From Actinomadura coerulea (GTDB taxonomy: Bacteria; Actinomycetota; Actinomycetes; Streptosporangiales; Streptosporangiaceae), in NCBI RefSeq assembly GCF_014208105.1, contig NZ_JACHMQ010000001.1:1178001-1242000 (forward strand): DNA of 64,000 nucleotides. The letters are read 5' to 3'. Both the position numbers and the translations under genes were made by a program. Position 1 is the stretch's first letter. Every line of letters starts with the position of its first letter. The notes under the pieces were generated by a model that ran no database searches, had not been told where the DNA came from, and was given only the letters and a program-made list of their open reading frames with translations. Positions 1 through 9,318 of this stretch are shown one piece after another.

Positions 1-1
1 C

Positions 2-265
2 ACCTCCGCCCTGGCCCACGTCGAGCACTCGGAGGCCGGCCTCGCCTCCGGCGTGATCAACACCTTCCATGAGCTGGGCGCGGCGATCGGCGTGGCGGTG
101 GCGTCCACCATCGCCGCGACGGGCCTCGCGGACGTCCCCTCCATCGACGGCTTCACCACCGCGTTCACCGTGTTCGCCGTCACCGCGGCGGCCGCCGCCC
201 TCGTGTCCCTCTGGCTGGTCCCGCCGGGCAAGCCGCAGATGACCGTGGGCCCGCACGCCCATTAG
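2..265 (+). CDS. MFS drug exporter (DHA2/EmrB-QacA type), C-terminal 87 residues
   Basis: The reading frame is open from the window edge to TAG at 263-265, so only the C-terminal 87 residues are seen. The piece holds the end of a major-facilitator permease: a GLASGVINTFHELGAAIGVA stretch, the conserved small-residue helix seen late in DHA2 proteins (usually Gly-rich with Asn and Gln/Glu), then a last hydrophobic helix (about residues 58-77) and a short His/Pro-rich tail. DHA2 proteins are 14-helix proton-driven exporters of drugs or metabolites. The substrate cannot be told from this end. The gene converges on the NhaA-thioredoxin gene about 65 bp away. Confidence 0.8.
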   Translation, partial: TSALAHVEHSEAGLASGVINTFHELGAAIGVAVASTIAATGLADVPSIDGFTTAFTVFAVTAAAAALVSLWLVPPGKPQMTVGPHAH

Positions 266-329
266 GCCTCGGGCCGAGAAGGCAGCCGGTGTCGACGTGG
301 ACCTCTACATCCCCCTGGGCGCGCTCGTG

Positions 330-2225
330 TCAGGAGCCGACCGCCGCGCGTTTGCGGGCGCCCCGGACCGCCGCGGAGAGGGTGGCGATGTCGTAGGCGC
401 CGACGTGGCGCCGTCCGTTGACGAAGAAGGTCGGGGTTCCGGAGACGCCGCTCAGGTCGGCCGAGTCGACGTCTTCGGCGATCCGCCCGGCACCGGTGTG
501 CCGGCGCAGGTCGGCACGGAAACGGTCGACGTCGAGGCCGAGGTCGCCGGCGTAGCGGACCAGGTCCCGGGGTCTCAGCGCGTCCTGGCGGTCGAGCAGC
601 AGGTCGTGCATCTCCCAGAACCGGCCCTGCGCGGCGGCCGCCTCGGCGGCCTCGGCCGCGAGTTGCGCCTGGGGGTGGATGTCGTTGAGCGGCAGGTGGC
701 GCCACACGTACCGGACGTCCCCGTGGTCGGCGAGCAGTTCCCGGACGACGGACTCCGCCCGTCCGCAGTACGGGCACTCGAAGTCCCCGTACTCGACCAC
801 GGTGACCGGCGCGTTCGCGGGACCGCGGACATGGTCGCGCTCGGGCTCGACCGGCGCGGCGAGGTCGATGATGCTCTCCGCCGTCCCGAGCAGCGCGCGC
901 AACCGCCTGCGCGGCGGCAGCAGCGCGGTCGCGCGGACGACGACCCAGGTCACGACCGTGGCGCCCAGCGCCGCGGACAGCACGCCGATCTTGGCCTCCT
1001 CCAGCCGCGCACCGGTGAAGGACAGCGTCGCGATCAGCAGGGCCACCGTGAAGCCGATGCCGGCGATCGCGCCGCCGCCGCCGACCGCGGCCCAGCCGAC
1101 CGGCGGACGCAGCCGGCCCCGGCTCGCCCGGGTCACCAGCCACGAGGACCCGAGGATGCCGAGCGGCTTGCCGGCCACATAGCCGATCACGATGCCGAGC
1201 GTCAGCGTCGAGGTGAAGGCGCGGCCGAGGAACCCGGCGGTGATCGTGACGCCCGCGTTGGCCAGCGCGAACAGCGGCACGACCGCATAGCTCGTCCACG
1301 GGTGGATCAGCAGCTGGAGCCGCTCGTTCGGGGAGATCGCCGCAGCCACCCCGGTCCGCGCCGACCGGGCGAACTCCGGGGTGGGCTGCTCCCGGAACAG
1401 CCGGAAGACCTCGGTGGCGCGCTCCAGGTCGTCGCGCGCCGCCGGGTGGGCGTACGTCAGCAGTCCCATGACCAGGCCGACGACCACCGGCTCCACCCCG
1501 GCGGACTGGACCGCCGCCCACGCGGCGACGCCCAGCACGACGTACACCGGGATCTGCCGCACCCCGAGGGCGCGCACCAGCACGGTCACCGCGAGGATGC
1601 CGGCCGCCAGCAGCAGCGGAGGCAGCGCCACGTCGCCGCTGTAGACGGTCGCGATCACCGCGAGCGCGATGACGTCGTCCACGACGGTGGCCGTGAGCAG
1701 GTACGTGCGCAGACGCGCGGGGAAGTTCCGTCCGACCAGCGCGAGCACGCCCAGCGCGAAAGCGGTGTCGGTCGACATCGCGATGCCCCAGCCGTGGGCG
1801 GCCGGACCGCCCGCGTTGAAGGCGAGGTAGACGGCCACGGGCACGACCATCCCGCCGACCCCGGCGGCCAGCGGCAGCGCGAACCGCCGCCGGTCGCGGA
1901 GCTCTCCCATGTCGAACTCGCGGCGCGCTTCGAGCCCGACCACGAAGAAGAACACCGTCATCAGGCCGCTGTTGACCCACTCCCGCAGCCCCTGGGAGAG
2001 GCCGGCGCCGCCGAACCGGACGGACACCTGCGTCTCCCATACCCGCTCGTAGGAGGACGCGTCCGCGTTCGCCCAGACCAGCGCGGCGAGCGTCGCGGCC
2101 AGCAGGACCACGGCGCCGCCCGTCTCGGTGCGCATGAACTCCCGCAGCGGCGTCCGCAGGTTGCGCGCCCACGCGGTCCGGTCGGCGAACGATCCGGAAG
2201 GCGGGCCCGCTCGGCGCTCCGTCAT
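330..2225 (-). CDS. nhaA: NhaA-type Na+/H+ antiporter fused to a C-terminal DsbA-like thioredoxin domain
   Basis: 631 aa. Residues about 20-420 are an NhaA antiporter, which exchanges sodium for protons across the membrane. The TM4 [12 protein letters not shown] segment and the TM5 Asp-Asp pair ([15 protein letters not shown]), which carries the transported ions in NhaA, are both present. Residues about 445-625 form a DsbA/thioredoxin-like domain with the redox motif CPYC inside [11 protein letters not shown]. This fusion is known in actinobacteria, but its function is not settled. NhaA alone is about 390 aa, so the extra domain explains the length. It is the last gene of a four-gene minus-strand operon, 10 bp after the DUF6510 gene. 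The ATG has only a weak ribosome site (GGATGAG, rather far upstream). Domain identity is secure; the role of the fused domain is inference. Confidence 0.93.
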   Translation of the reverse strand: MTERRAGPPSGSFADRTAWARNLRTPLREFMRTETGGAVVLLAATLAALVWANADASSYERVWETQVSVRFGGAGLSQGLREWVNSGLMTVFFFVVGLEARREFDMGELRDRRRFALPLAAGVGGMVVPVAVYLAFNAGGPAAHGWGIAMSTDTAFALGVLALVGRNFPARLRTYLLTATVVDDVIALAVIATVYSGDVALPPLLLAAGILAVTVLVRALGVRQIPVYVVLGVAAWAAVQSAGVEPVVVGLVMGLLTYAHPAARDDLERATEVFRLFREQPTPEFARSARTGVAAAISPNERLQLLIHPWTSYAVVPLFALANAGVTITAGFLGRAFTSTLTLGIVIGYVAGKPLGILGSSWLVTRASRGRLRPPVGWAAVGGGGAIAGIGFTVALLIATLSFTGARLEEAKIGVLSAALGATVVTWVVVRATALLPPRRRLRALLGTAESIIDLAAPVEPERDHVRGPANAPVTVVEYGDFECPYCGRAESVVRELLADHGDVRYVWRHLPLNDIHPQAQLAAEAAEAAAAQGRFWEMHDLLLDRQDALRPRDLVRYAGDLGLDVDRFRADLRRHTGAGRIAEDVDSADLSGVSGTPTFFVNGRRHVGAYDIATLSAAVRGARKRAAVGS

Positions 2226-2235
2226 CGCTGGACGC

Positions 2236-2559
2236 TCATCCGCGCCCCTCCTCGTCCCCGTCCGGCAGCCGGACGCGCAGGGAGACCGTCCCGGTCAGGT
2301 CGATCCAGGCCGAGTCCGGCGTCCGGACGTAGCGCAGGAGGACGTGGCCGCAACCGGGGCAGCGGGCGACCAGACCGGGCGCCCGGTCGTACACCCGCAA
2401 CTCGGCGACCGGGCCGGTGAGCCCGCAGTTGACGCAGCGGCCGGTGGCCGCCGTGATATCCACGGCGAACAGCTCGCTCAGCGGTCCCGCCAGGGCGTTG
2501 CCGTCCACGTGATCCATGGGACGCCGCCCCGGGGCGCCCTCCCGATGAGGCACGTTCAT
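2236..2559 (-). CDS. DUF6510-like small zinc-ribbon protein
   Basis: 107 aa from the ATG at 2557-2559, chosen because CGGAGG lies 9 nt upstream; the longer frame would run into the reductase gene. Two CxxC knuckles (CVNCG and CPGCG, about 20 residues apart) suggest one zinc site. The middle reads [20 protein letters not shown], typical of the DUF6510 family, whose members I recall next to FAD reductases and molybdopterin enzymes as here. The role is unknown; a chaperone or accessory for the neighbouring oxidoreductase pair is inference. It sits 16 bp after the reductase stop. Confidence 0.75.
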   Translation of the reverse strand: MNVPHREGAPGRRPMDHVDGNALAGPLSELFAVDITAATGRCVNCGLTGPVAELRVYDRAPGLVARCPGCGHVLLRYVRTPDSAWIDLTGTVSLRVRLPDGDEEGRG

Positions 2560-2575
2560 TTCGCTGAGCCTCCGT

Positions 2576-3286
2576 TCAGCCGAACCGTTCGGTCTTGATG
2601 CGCCGCGGGTCGTGGCCGCGGGCGAGCAGCATGTCGGCGGCCGACTCCACGAATCCCGTCGGCCCGCAGACGAAGCAGTCACGGTCGGGCGGGCCGTCCC
2701 CGAGATCGTCCACCGTCAGCCGACCGGGCGGGCGGGGCCAGCCGTCAGGGGCCGCCCGGGTGTAGACGTGCGTGACATCCAGCCCAGGTTCGGGACGCCG
2801 CAGCTCATCTGCATAGAACACGTCTCCGGGCGTGCGCGTGGAATAGACCAGCCGGAACCGCGTCCCGCTCCCGGCCAGGCGGCGGGCGCGGACCATGGCC
2901 ATCAGCGGCGCGATCCCGGAACCGCCCGCGATCAGCAGGACGTCCGGTCCCGCACCGGGCCGCCACACGAACCAGCCGCCCACCGGGCCCCGGATCTCGA
3001 CCGGATCGCCGACGCCGAGCACATCGGTGAGATACGGGGAGACCTCCCCGTCCGGGATCCGCTGCACGGTGAGCTCGACCCGGTCGGGCGCGGAGAGCGA
3101 GTAGCTGCGCTGCGCGGCATAGCCGTCCGGCGCGGTCAGCCGCACGTCGACGTGCTGACCGGCCAGATGCCCCGGCCAGCCCGGCACATCGAAGACGAGC
3201 GTGCGGGCCGTCCCCGTCTCCCGGCGGGTCTCGGCCAGCCGCGCCACGCGCCACGCTAGTCGCCCTGGTACCGCTGCTCGCGCCAT
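2576..3286 (-). CDS. FAD/NAD(P)-binding ferredoxin reductase-type oxidoreductase
   Basis: 236 aa. This is a flavin reductase of the ferredoxin-NADP reductase superfamily. The FAD motif RSYSLSAP is at about 60-67, the pyridine-nucleotide loop GGSGIAPLMAM is at about 121-131, and the C-terminal CGPTGFVES motif follows. There is no 2Fe-2S domain. The family moves electrons from NAD(P)H through FAD to a partner. The chosen start (MARAAVPG) overlaps the end of the molybdoenzyme gene by 31 bp, implying co-translation. The natural partner is that molybdoenzyme or the DUF6510 protein. The partnership is inference from gene order; the fold is secure. Confidence 0.88.
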   Translation of the reverse strand: MARAAVPGRLAWRVARLAETRRETGTARTLVFDVPGWPGHLAGQHVDVRLTAPDGYAAQRSYSLSAPDRVELTVQRIPDGEVSPYLTDVLGVGDPVEIRGPVGGWFVWRPGAGPDVLLIAGGSGIAPLMAMVRARRLAGSGTRFRLVYSTRTPGDVFYADELRRPEPGLDVTHVYTRAAPDGWPRPPGRLTVDDLGDGPPDRDCFVCGPTGFVESAADMLLARGHDPRRIKTERFG

Positions 3287-3855
3287 GGGTCCCCGTAGTC
3301 GTGATAACCGGCGGTCTCCCAGAAGCCCGGCTCGTTCTCGGTCAGCAGGTCGATGCCCCGCAACCATTTCGCCGACTTCCAGAAGTACAGGTGCGGTACC
3401 AGAAGCCGCACCGGCCCACCGTGCTCCGGCGCCAGCTCCTCACCGCCATAGCGGTAGACGATCCATGCCTTGCCGTCGAGCAGATCCTCAAGCGGCAGGT
3501 TGGTGGTGTACCCGCCGTAGGAGGACACGAGCGCGAAATCGGCCGCGGTCTCCACGTCGGCCAGCAGAACGTCCAGCGACACCCCCTGCCAGTCCGTGCC
3601 GAGCTTGGACCACTTGGTGACGCAGTGGATGTCCACCCTCGGCGTCTCGAACGGCAGATCCAGCAGCTCCCGCCACGTCCACCGGTGCTGCCGCCCCGTC
3701 TCCGTGGTCACCGTGAACTCCCACTCCTCCTCCGGGATCCGCGGCGTCGGACCGGCCGACAGCACGGGAAAGTCCTCGGTCAGGTACTGCCCGGGCGGCA
3801 ACTGGACCGCGGACTCGCGCCGCCGCCCATGGAACCCGGGCGAAACGATCCCCAT
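3256..3855 (-). CDS. Molybdopterin-dependent oxidoreductase, sulfite oxidase/YedY-like
   Basis: 199 aa, a compact sulfite-oxidase-fold domain. The Mo-ligand cysteine is in DIHCVTKWSKLG (about residue 78). Further conserved segments are VSSYGGYTTNLPLEDLL, EHGGPVRLLVPHLYFWKSAKW and a C-terminal WETAGYHDYGDPW typical of YedY-like proteins. No Tat signal and no haem or dimerisation domain is seen, so it is probably cytoplasmic and is shorter than classical sulfite oxidases. GGGGAGG lies 5 nt before the ATG; a GTG immediately precedes that ATG. It is the first gene of the operon that ends with the antiporter. The substrate is unknown. Confidence 0.88.
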   Translation of the reverse strand: MGIVSPGFHGRRRESAVQLPPGQYLTEDFPVLSAGPTPRIPEEEWEFTVTTETGRQHRWTWRELLDLPFETPRVDIHCVTKWSKLGTDWQGVSLDVLLADVETAADFALVSSYGGYTTNLPLEDLLDGKAWIVYRYGGEELAPEHGGPVRLLVPHLYFWKSAKWLRGIDLLTENEPGFWETAGYHDYGDPWREQRYQGD

Positions 3856-4286
3856 CACAGCCTCCCCTCGTCAGGCCGAACGGACCCCGCCCTCTGGGCC
3901 TACCTTCCCCAACACCACGACCCCGATGCGACCCCACCCCGCGCCCCCGAACCCAGCTACCCCCTTGAGACGACCCGGGCTCTACTCAGACGAACCATCG
4001 CCGGGTCGCCGGCTTCGGCAGCGGCCGCCTGAACCGGCTCCCACGCCAACAGAACGTGCTTTTACAACCACGCCCGCGGCAACGGCCCGGCAGCCGTCCG
4101 GCCAACGCCGCCACCACCGACGCCATGGGCACGCCGCACCAAGTACGCGCTGAGGAATCATTCCCGCGTACGCGTGCCGTGTTCGGGGCGAGTCTGCTCA
4201 TATGGGCAGGGCCCGGCTGACGCCGGGCCCTTGGTCGGATTCCTTGTTGGTTGTGTGCTGAGTCGGCAGCGTGCCGACGGTGTCGT
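3856..4286. other. Gene-free stretch between divergent ends
   Basis: About 430 bp between the molybdoenzyme start and the MFS stop. Short frames occur, but none shows a family signature or a good ribosome site. The promoter of the minus-strand operon must lie near the left edge. The only clear structure is the hairpin at 4209-4230. Confidence 0.5.
4209..4230 (-). terminator. Hairpin terminator downstream of the MFS gene
   Basis: A perfect 9-bp inverted repeat, GGGCCCGGC / GCCGGGCCC, with a 4-nt loop lies about 57 bp past the MFS stop on the minus strand. There is no long U-tract, which is common for actinobacterial terminators. Confidence 0.5.
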
Positions 4287-5603
4287 TCAGGCCCGCGGTG
4301 TTGTTCCGCGTGCGAGCAGTCCTGTGGCCACCGGCGTCATGAAGACGAGGGTGCCCACCACTGAGGCCAGGGACGCGAGGCCGCCGATGACCAGGGTCGA
4401 GCGTGGCCCGAAGGTCTCGGCCAGCCAGCCGACCAGGGGATAGCCGATGAGGGAGCTCCCGGTGATCACCAGCAGGTAGAGGCCCATGACGCGGCCGCGC
4501 ATCTCCTCCGGGGCGCTCAGCTGCGTGATCGAGTAGGCCGCCGTGGTGAACGTCATCATCGCCATGCCGGTCGGCAGCTGCATGGCCGCGAACGCCCAGT
4601 AGGCCGGCATGAGTCCGCTCGCGGTCACGAGCGCCCCGAAGGCCGCCGCTGCGACCAGCATGTCCCGAATGCTCGGCTGCCTCCGTCGGGCGGAGAACAG
4701 CGAGCCGACCAGCCCGCCCACGGCCATCATCGCCGTGACGACGCCGAAGGACGAGGCTCCGGTATGGAAGACCTGTCGGCTCATCAGGGCATCGGTCACC
4801 GCGAAGTTCATACCGAACGCGGAGACCAACAGCATGACCGTCATCAGCATGACCAGATCGCGGCGCTCCCGGACATAGCGCAGGCCCGCGCGCAGCTGGC
4901 CCTTGGTCCGCCGCACCGGTTCTCTGACATGCAGCTCGTCCTCACGCATGAGGTAGAGCCCGAGTTCCATAGCGCCGAACGACACGGCGTTGATGAGAAA
5001 GACCGGACCGGTGCCGACGGCGGCGATCAGTACGCCGGCGACGGCCGGCCCGAGGATCATCGTCGTGTTGAACAGCGCGTTGTTCAGGCCGATGGCATTG
5101 GACACGTCACGCGGCCCCACCACCTCGAAGGTGAACGCCATCCGGGCCGGGGTGTCCAGTGTCACGGTCAGGCCGAGGCCGAACGCCAGGGCGTACACAT
5201 TCCACACGGTGACGGTCCCAGTTACGGTAAGCAGGCCGAGCACCAGCGCAAGCGTGCCCATCACCGCCTGGCTGACCATGAGGATGCGTCGCTTGGGGTA
5301 CCGGTCGGCCAGGACGCTGCCGTAAAGGCTGAACAGCAGCGCCGGCAGTATCTGCAAGCCGGCCGTGATGCCGACCGCGGCGCCGCTGCCGTGCGTCAGG
5401 TCCAGCACCAGCCAGTCCTGGGCAGTCATCTGCATCCAAGCGCCGATACTGGAGACGCCCTGAGCCGGCATGAGCAGCCGGTAGTTGCGGTGGTTCCGCA
5501 GTGAGCGGAACAGCTTGAGGTCCTGCTGAGCGGCTTCAGGATCGCTGCTCGGCGGGCCCTCCCTGGCGGAATCGGCTCCACCTGCGCCCGAGATGTCGGA
5601 CAT
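4287..5603 (-). CDS. MFS transporter, MFS_3/EntS-like
   Basis: 438 aa with about 12 hydrophobic helices. The N-terminus (FRSLRNHRNYRLLMPAQGVS) and the SIGAWMQMTAQDWLVLDLTHGS stretch are typical of the EntS/MFS_3 group, and the loop-2 motif DRYPKRR is present. These permeases export siderophores, macrolides or other small molecules. The start at MSDISG is chosen because AAAGGA lies just upstream and the frame before it looks non-coding. No siderophore genes are nearby, so the substrate is unknown. It is a single gene with its own terminator. Confidence 0.88.
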   Translation of the reverse strand: MSDISGAGGADSAREGPPSSDPEAAQQDLKLFRSLRNHRNYRLLMPAQGVSSIGAWMQMTAQDWLVLDLTHGSGAAVGITAGLQILPALLFSLYGSVLADRYPKRRILMVSQAVMGTLALVLGLLTVTGTVTVWNVYALAFGLGLTVTLDTPARMAFTFEVVGPRDVSNAIGLNNALFNTTMILGPAVAGVLIAAVGTGPVFLINAVSFGAMELGLYLMREDELHVREPVRRTKGQLRAGLRYVRERRDLVMLMTVMLLVSAFGMNFAVTDALMSRQVFHTGASSFGVVTAMMAVGGLVGSLFSARRRQPSIRDMLVAAAAFGALVTASGLMPAYWAFAAMQLPTGMAMMTFTTAAYSITQLSAPEEMRGRVMGLYLLVITGSSLIGYPLVGWLAETFGPRSTLVIGGLASLASVVGTLVFMTPVATGLLARGTTPRA

Positions 5604-6257
5604 CGTTGTTCCTTTCGTTTGTGTGGTCTTGCCGTGGCGCCCTGAGAGCGCCACGGGAGGACCGTCCGGCCGGCACACGGCCAAGCAAGAGGCCGGCCGG
5701 CAGAGTGAGAATTGCGACATCGGACGTGTTGGACGACTCCGACCTCGCCCAAGCGCTCGACTGTCCGCGCGGAGAACGCCTTCGCCCACCGGTCGCGGGC
5801 CCTGACCAGCACCTTCTCGATTCGGATGAGGCCCGGAGGCCGATAACCCTCACCTGGCACTCGACCAGCGGGGCCTCCGCTGCCGGTCCTCCACGAGCTC
5901 GACCGGGCACACCTCCGCGACCAGTCGTGCGGTCAGCCGCTCCTCGTCCTCAAACGTCGCCGGGCGGAACCCAGCGCCTCCCGGACCGGCGCGCGGTCGT
6001 ACTCAGCAGTCGCGTCGTCGGGGAGTACTTCGCGAATTCGACGGCTGGGATGTTTCAGCACGACGTAGCAGCGGCGAAGCACCGGCCATCGGGACGGTGG
6101 CCCCTCAGTCGTTCATAGGCCTCGCGCGTCGCATCAGGCAGGGAGCTGGTGTCGGGACCAGCGACTTGCCGTCCGGTGGTCAGGTGGAAACGCCGCCTTG
6201 GCATGGACGCGAGGCCTCGCGTACCGCCGGGTGCGTCACTTGGGAGGCGGGCCCATC
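5604..6257. other. Gene-free stretch, possibly decayed coding DNA
   Basis: About 650 bp. On the minus strand several short frames look protein-like by composition, but all are broken by stops and I recognise no family. It may be a degraded gene. The promoter of the MFS gene must lie at its left edge. Confidence 0.4.
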
Positions 6258-6731
6258 TCATGGTCCAAAAGACGAGAGAGACAAGGCCGCTCGAAGTTGT
6301 TCGGACAACGCCTCGACTTCGGTCTCGCCTGGCATTGCTCCTTCCCGGAACATCGCCATCTGCAGTGCCGGGCCGAACGCGTCGAACCGGGTCATGTCAG
6401 ACTTCACTGCGGGCTGGACCACGAAATGCAGGTGGCCAGGTACAGCATTCGCATGGGACCAGAGGCATACGTAGACCTGCTCCGGCTGGACAACCTTCGT
6501 CACCGCTGCGGCCACCCGCTGCAGCAACGGACCCAACGCCGCACTCTCGGCCTCTGTCAACTCGGCGACATGGACGACGTGCCGCACCGGTTTGACCACC
6601 AACGTCCCCAGGCCGAGCGGGCCCACCGAGTGCTCGACGACCCAACCCGGTGACTCCGCCAGACGACCTCCGGGAAGAGGGCGGACTCCGACAAGAAGGT
6701 CACACGCGAGACACCCAGCGACAGGTTCCAT
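6258..6731 (-). CDS. HIT family protein (variant histidine triad)
   Basis: 157 aa. The N-terminal CLACDLL knuckle and the PGHLHFVVQP motif place it in the histidine-triad superfamily of nucleotide hydrolases and transferases. The usual HxHxH triad reads HLHFV here, so the third histidine is missing. Members with a GHLHFVVQP motif occur in actinobacteria, so this may be a subfamily trait rather than damage. The ATG at 6729-6731 has GGAG 11 nt upstream; the TTG 30 bp further upstream is less likely. The substrate is unknown. It is separated from the sigma gene by about 110 bp. Confidence 0.75.
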   Translation of the reverse strand: MEPVAGCLACDLLVGVRPLPGGRLAESPGWVVEHSVGPLGLGTLVVKPVRHVVHVAELTEAESAALGPLLQRVAAAVTKVVQPEQVYVCLWSHANAVPGHLHFVVQPAVKSDMTRFDAFGPALQMAMFREGAMPGETEVEALSEQLRAALSLSSFGP

Positions 6732-6840
6732 GGCAGCGATTCTCCAGGCGTCAGAGCCCAAACGTTGCCAGAGATTCGCAAGTGTCGTTCGCCGACTTCA
6801 CCTGGTGCGACATGCGCCCGGCCAACCGCCGTTGTCGTCG

Positions 6841-7803
6841 TCACCGTGGCCCTTTGGTGTTGGGGGTAGGACTGTCGGTGGCGCCCGCCGCTTGAATACC
6901 ATTCAGTTTCCGGGGGTTGACCTGGAAGCGGATGTTCTCGATGCGGCCATCGTGGATGTCGTAGGTGAGTGCGCCGACGAGGTCGTCGCCCATCATGCCG
7001 ACGACGCTCAGCTCGCCGTTGACGACCGCCGGTTCGAGGCGGATGCCGGCGGAGAGCGGTTTGGCCATGACGCCCAGGATCCAGCGCGCCACATGGTCAG
7101 GGCCGTGCAGCGGTCGGCGGGCGGCGGTGACGATGCCGCCGCCGTCGTTCCACAGCGTCACTTCCGGGGCGAGCAGTTCCATGAGGGCGTTGAGGTCACC
7201 GCCGTGGCAGGCGGCCATGAACCTCTCGGTGACCTCCTGTCGCGCCTCGTCGTCCGCTTCGAAGCGGGGGCGGCGGGCCTGCACGTGCGAACGGGCGCGG
7301 CGCGAGATCTGGCGCACGGTGGCCGCGGGGCGATCGAGGAAGCCGCCGATCTCGGCGTAGGAATAGCCGAAGACATCGCGCAGCACGAAGACGACCCGCT
7401 CGGTGGGGTTGAGGGTTTCGAGGACGACCAGCATGGCCGTCGACACCGTCTCGGCCATTTCGGTCTCCTCCACGGCGTTCGATGGGGTGATCAGCGGTTC
7501 GGGAAGCCAGGGGCCCACATAGGTCTCACGGACGGCCCGGGCGGAGGTGAGACGGTTCAATGCCAGGTTGGTGACGGTGCGCACCAGGTAGGCCTTGGGA
7601 TGCTCGACCAACTCCTGGTCCACCGCATGCCATTTCAACCAGGCGTCCTGGAGGATGTCCTCGGCGTCGACGACGCTGCCCAGCATGTGATAGGCCGTGC
7701 CGAACAACAACCGGCGGTGTTCGACGAACGGATCGGTCGCCGCCTTTCGCGGGTCGGGCACCGGGGCCGGCCGGCCGGTCTCGTGATCATTCATCGGAAC
7801 CAT
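6841..7803 (-). CDS. sigJ: ECF41-group RNA polymerase sigma factor (SigJ-like)
   Basis: 320 aa. Sigma-2 (about 25-95, with LLFGTAYHMLGSVVDAEDIL) and sigma-4 (about 120-185, ERVVFVLRDVFGYSYAEIGGFL) are followed by a SnoaL-like C-terminal domain. The linker WLPEPL and the tail motif VNPRKLNG (usually NPDKL) are the ECF41 hallmarks. In this group the C-terminal extension modulates activity instead of an anti-sigma factor. ECF41 genes usually sit next to a carboxymuconolactone decarboxylase, oxidoreductase or epimerase gene, their main target. Here the flavoprotein 72 bp upstream on the same strand fits that role. A second ATG 9 bp inside is an alternative start. Confidence 0.92.
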   Translation of the reverse strand: MVPMNDHETGRPAPVPDPRKAATDPFVEHRRLLFGTAYHMLGSVVDAEDILQDAWLKWHAVDQELVEHPKAYLVRTVTNLALNRLTSARAVRETYVGPWLPEPLITPSNAVEETEMAETVSTAMLVVLETLNPTERVVFVLRDVFGYSYAEIGGFLDRPAATVRQISRRARSHVQARRPRFEADDEARQEVTERFMAACHGGDLNALMELLAPEVTLWNDGGGIVTAARRPLHGPDHVARWILGVMAKPLSAGIRLEPAVVNGELSVVGMMGDDLVGALTYDIHDGRIENIRFQVNPRKLNGIQAAGATDSPTPNTKGPR

Positions 7804-7875
7804 GCCTAGCGGTCGGAAGGTCGGGAGTCCAGCCGGCCGGGGGACCTGGTGAATGCCGACCCGAGTCCTGGAACA

Positions 7876-9057
7876 TCATGCGGCCTTACGGGTGGCGCGG
7901 CCGCCCTTTGACAGCTGCACCGGTATCTTCACGTAGCGGGACATCTTGGCGGCCACCGGCGGGGTGCCGCTGACCTGCTCCTTGTAGATGACCGCGGCCT
8001 TGCCCTTGAGGTACCACCGCCTCGGGGTGTCATCGGCTTTGGTGAACTGGACGACCGCGTCCTTGCGGCCCAGGCTCACCGGCTGGTGGAAGTAGCCGAA
8101 CCGCAGAGGCTTCACCGGCTTCCCTCGCAGCAGCCGGGCGATGACGTCGGCGGTGTAGTCGGCGGTGACCACCCCGCTCTGGCATGTGCCGTGGAGCTGT
8201 CCCCAGGACTGCCGCACCAGGGCGGCGTCTCCGATGGCATGGATCTCCGGGTGCGAAACCGAGCGCAGGGTGGAGTCGGTGACGATGAGCCCCCTCCCGT
8301 CGGTGGCGATTCCGGCCTGGGCAGCGAGCTGCGGCACCCGCACACCGGTGGTCCACAGGGTCAGATCCGAGGAGACGAGCTCACCGGTGTCCAGACTCAC
8401 CGCGTCGGGCAGCACTTTGGTGACCTTCACCCCGACCATGCGCACCACGCCCAAGCGGTTCAGGACGCGGTTGAGGTGGGCTCGGGCCTTCTCGCCCATC
8501 ATGGACCCGGGTTCGGTGGCACAGACCAGGTTGACGGTCAGCGCCGGGTGCGCCTCGGCGATCTCGGCGGCCGCCTCGATGCCGGTGAGCCCGCCACCGC
8601 AGACGGTGACCGTGCCGCCCGCAGCGGCGATCCCGGGCAGCTGCCGCGACAGGCGGTGCGCCAGATGGGGGTCGTTGAGAGTCCAGGCGTGGTCCGCCGC
8701 ACCTGGGACGATGCTCGTGTCGGTGGCGCTGCCGAGGGCGTAGACCAGCGTGTCGTAGTGAAGGAGAGCGCCATCGTCGAGGGCGACGGTCCGGTCAGCG
8801 GTACCGATGGTGGTCGCGGCGGCCTGGTGGAATCGCACGCCGGTGCCCTTCAGCAGGTCCGGGATCTGGAAGTCGGTCAGTTCCTGGCCCGCGGCGACCT
8901 GGTGCATGCGCAGACGCTCGGTGAAGCGAGGCGAGGGGTTCACCAAAGTGATGCGGGCGTTCAGCCTCCGCGTGTAGCGGGCCAGCCGAGCTGTCGCGAT
9001 CAGGCCGGTATAGCCGGCGCCGAGGACGACGATCTGATGGGCGGTGCTTGCGTTCAT
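7876..9057 (-). CDS. FAD-dependent pyridine nucleotide-disulfide oxidoreductase (NDH-2-like), ECF41-associated
   Basis: 393 aa. The N-terminal dinucleotide fold has GAGYTGLIATARLAR, a second fold has VCGGGLTGIEAAAEIAE, and the FAD motif is EIHAIGDAAL. The layout resembles type II NADH dehydrogenases, which pass electrons from NADH to a quinone, but without a clear membrane anchor. The start at MNASTAHQ has GGGAGCGA just upstream. It lies directly upstream of the ECF41 gene on the same strand, matching the known ECF41-oxidoreductase pairing, so it is probably transcribed by that sigma factor (inference). The electron acceptor is unknown. Confidence 0.88.
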   Translation of the reverse strand: MNASTAHQIVVLGAGYTGLIATARLARYTRRLNARITLVNPSPRFTERLRMHQVAAGQELTDFQIPDLLKGTGVRFHQAAATTIGTADRTVALDDGALLHYDTLVYALGSATDTSIVPGAADHAWTLNDPHLAHRLSRQLPGIAAAGGTVTVCGGGLTGIEAAAEIAEAHPALTVNLVCATEPGSMMGEKARAHLNRVLNRLGVVRMVGVKVTKVLPDAVSLDTGELVSSDLTLWTTGVRVPQLAAQAGIATDGRGLIVTDSTLRSVSHPEIHAIGDAALVRQSWGQLHGTCQSGVVTADYTADVIARLLRGKPVKPLRFGYFHQPVSLGRKDAVVQFTKADDTPRRWYLKGKAAVIYKEQVSGTPPVAAKMSRYVKIPVQLSKGGRATRKAA

Positions 9058-9318
9058 CGCTCGCTCCCATGGGGCTCGTTCGTTCGGGACGGCCATGGGA
9101 CAGGACGCCTCAGGAGAACGTGACACTCGGGATTGTGACCTGCACCACAGGAATCCGGCCCCAGGCCTGCAAGGGCACGGTTCGAAGTGCCGCCGGCACA
9201 GCTGCGCCCCTCTTGCCCAGCCGGTAGCCGCAGCCTGCATCAGCGCCCAAGCCTCCGCCGCCTCTTCCACCAGCCCCTCTCCGTCCGTTCGGGCGACGCG
9301 CAGGCCCGAGCCCAGTGA

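Noticed and set aside
297..2420. Long plus-strand open frame (about 700 codons) opposite nhaA
   Set aside because: It is antisense to the NhaA-thioredoxin gene, Arg/Pro/Gly-rich and without any family motif; long antisense frames are expected at this G+C.
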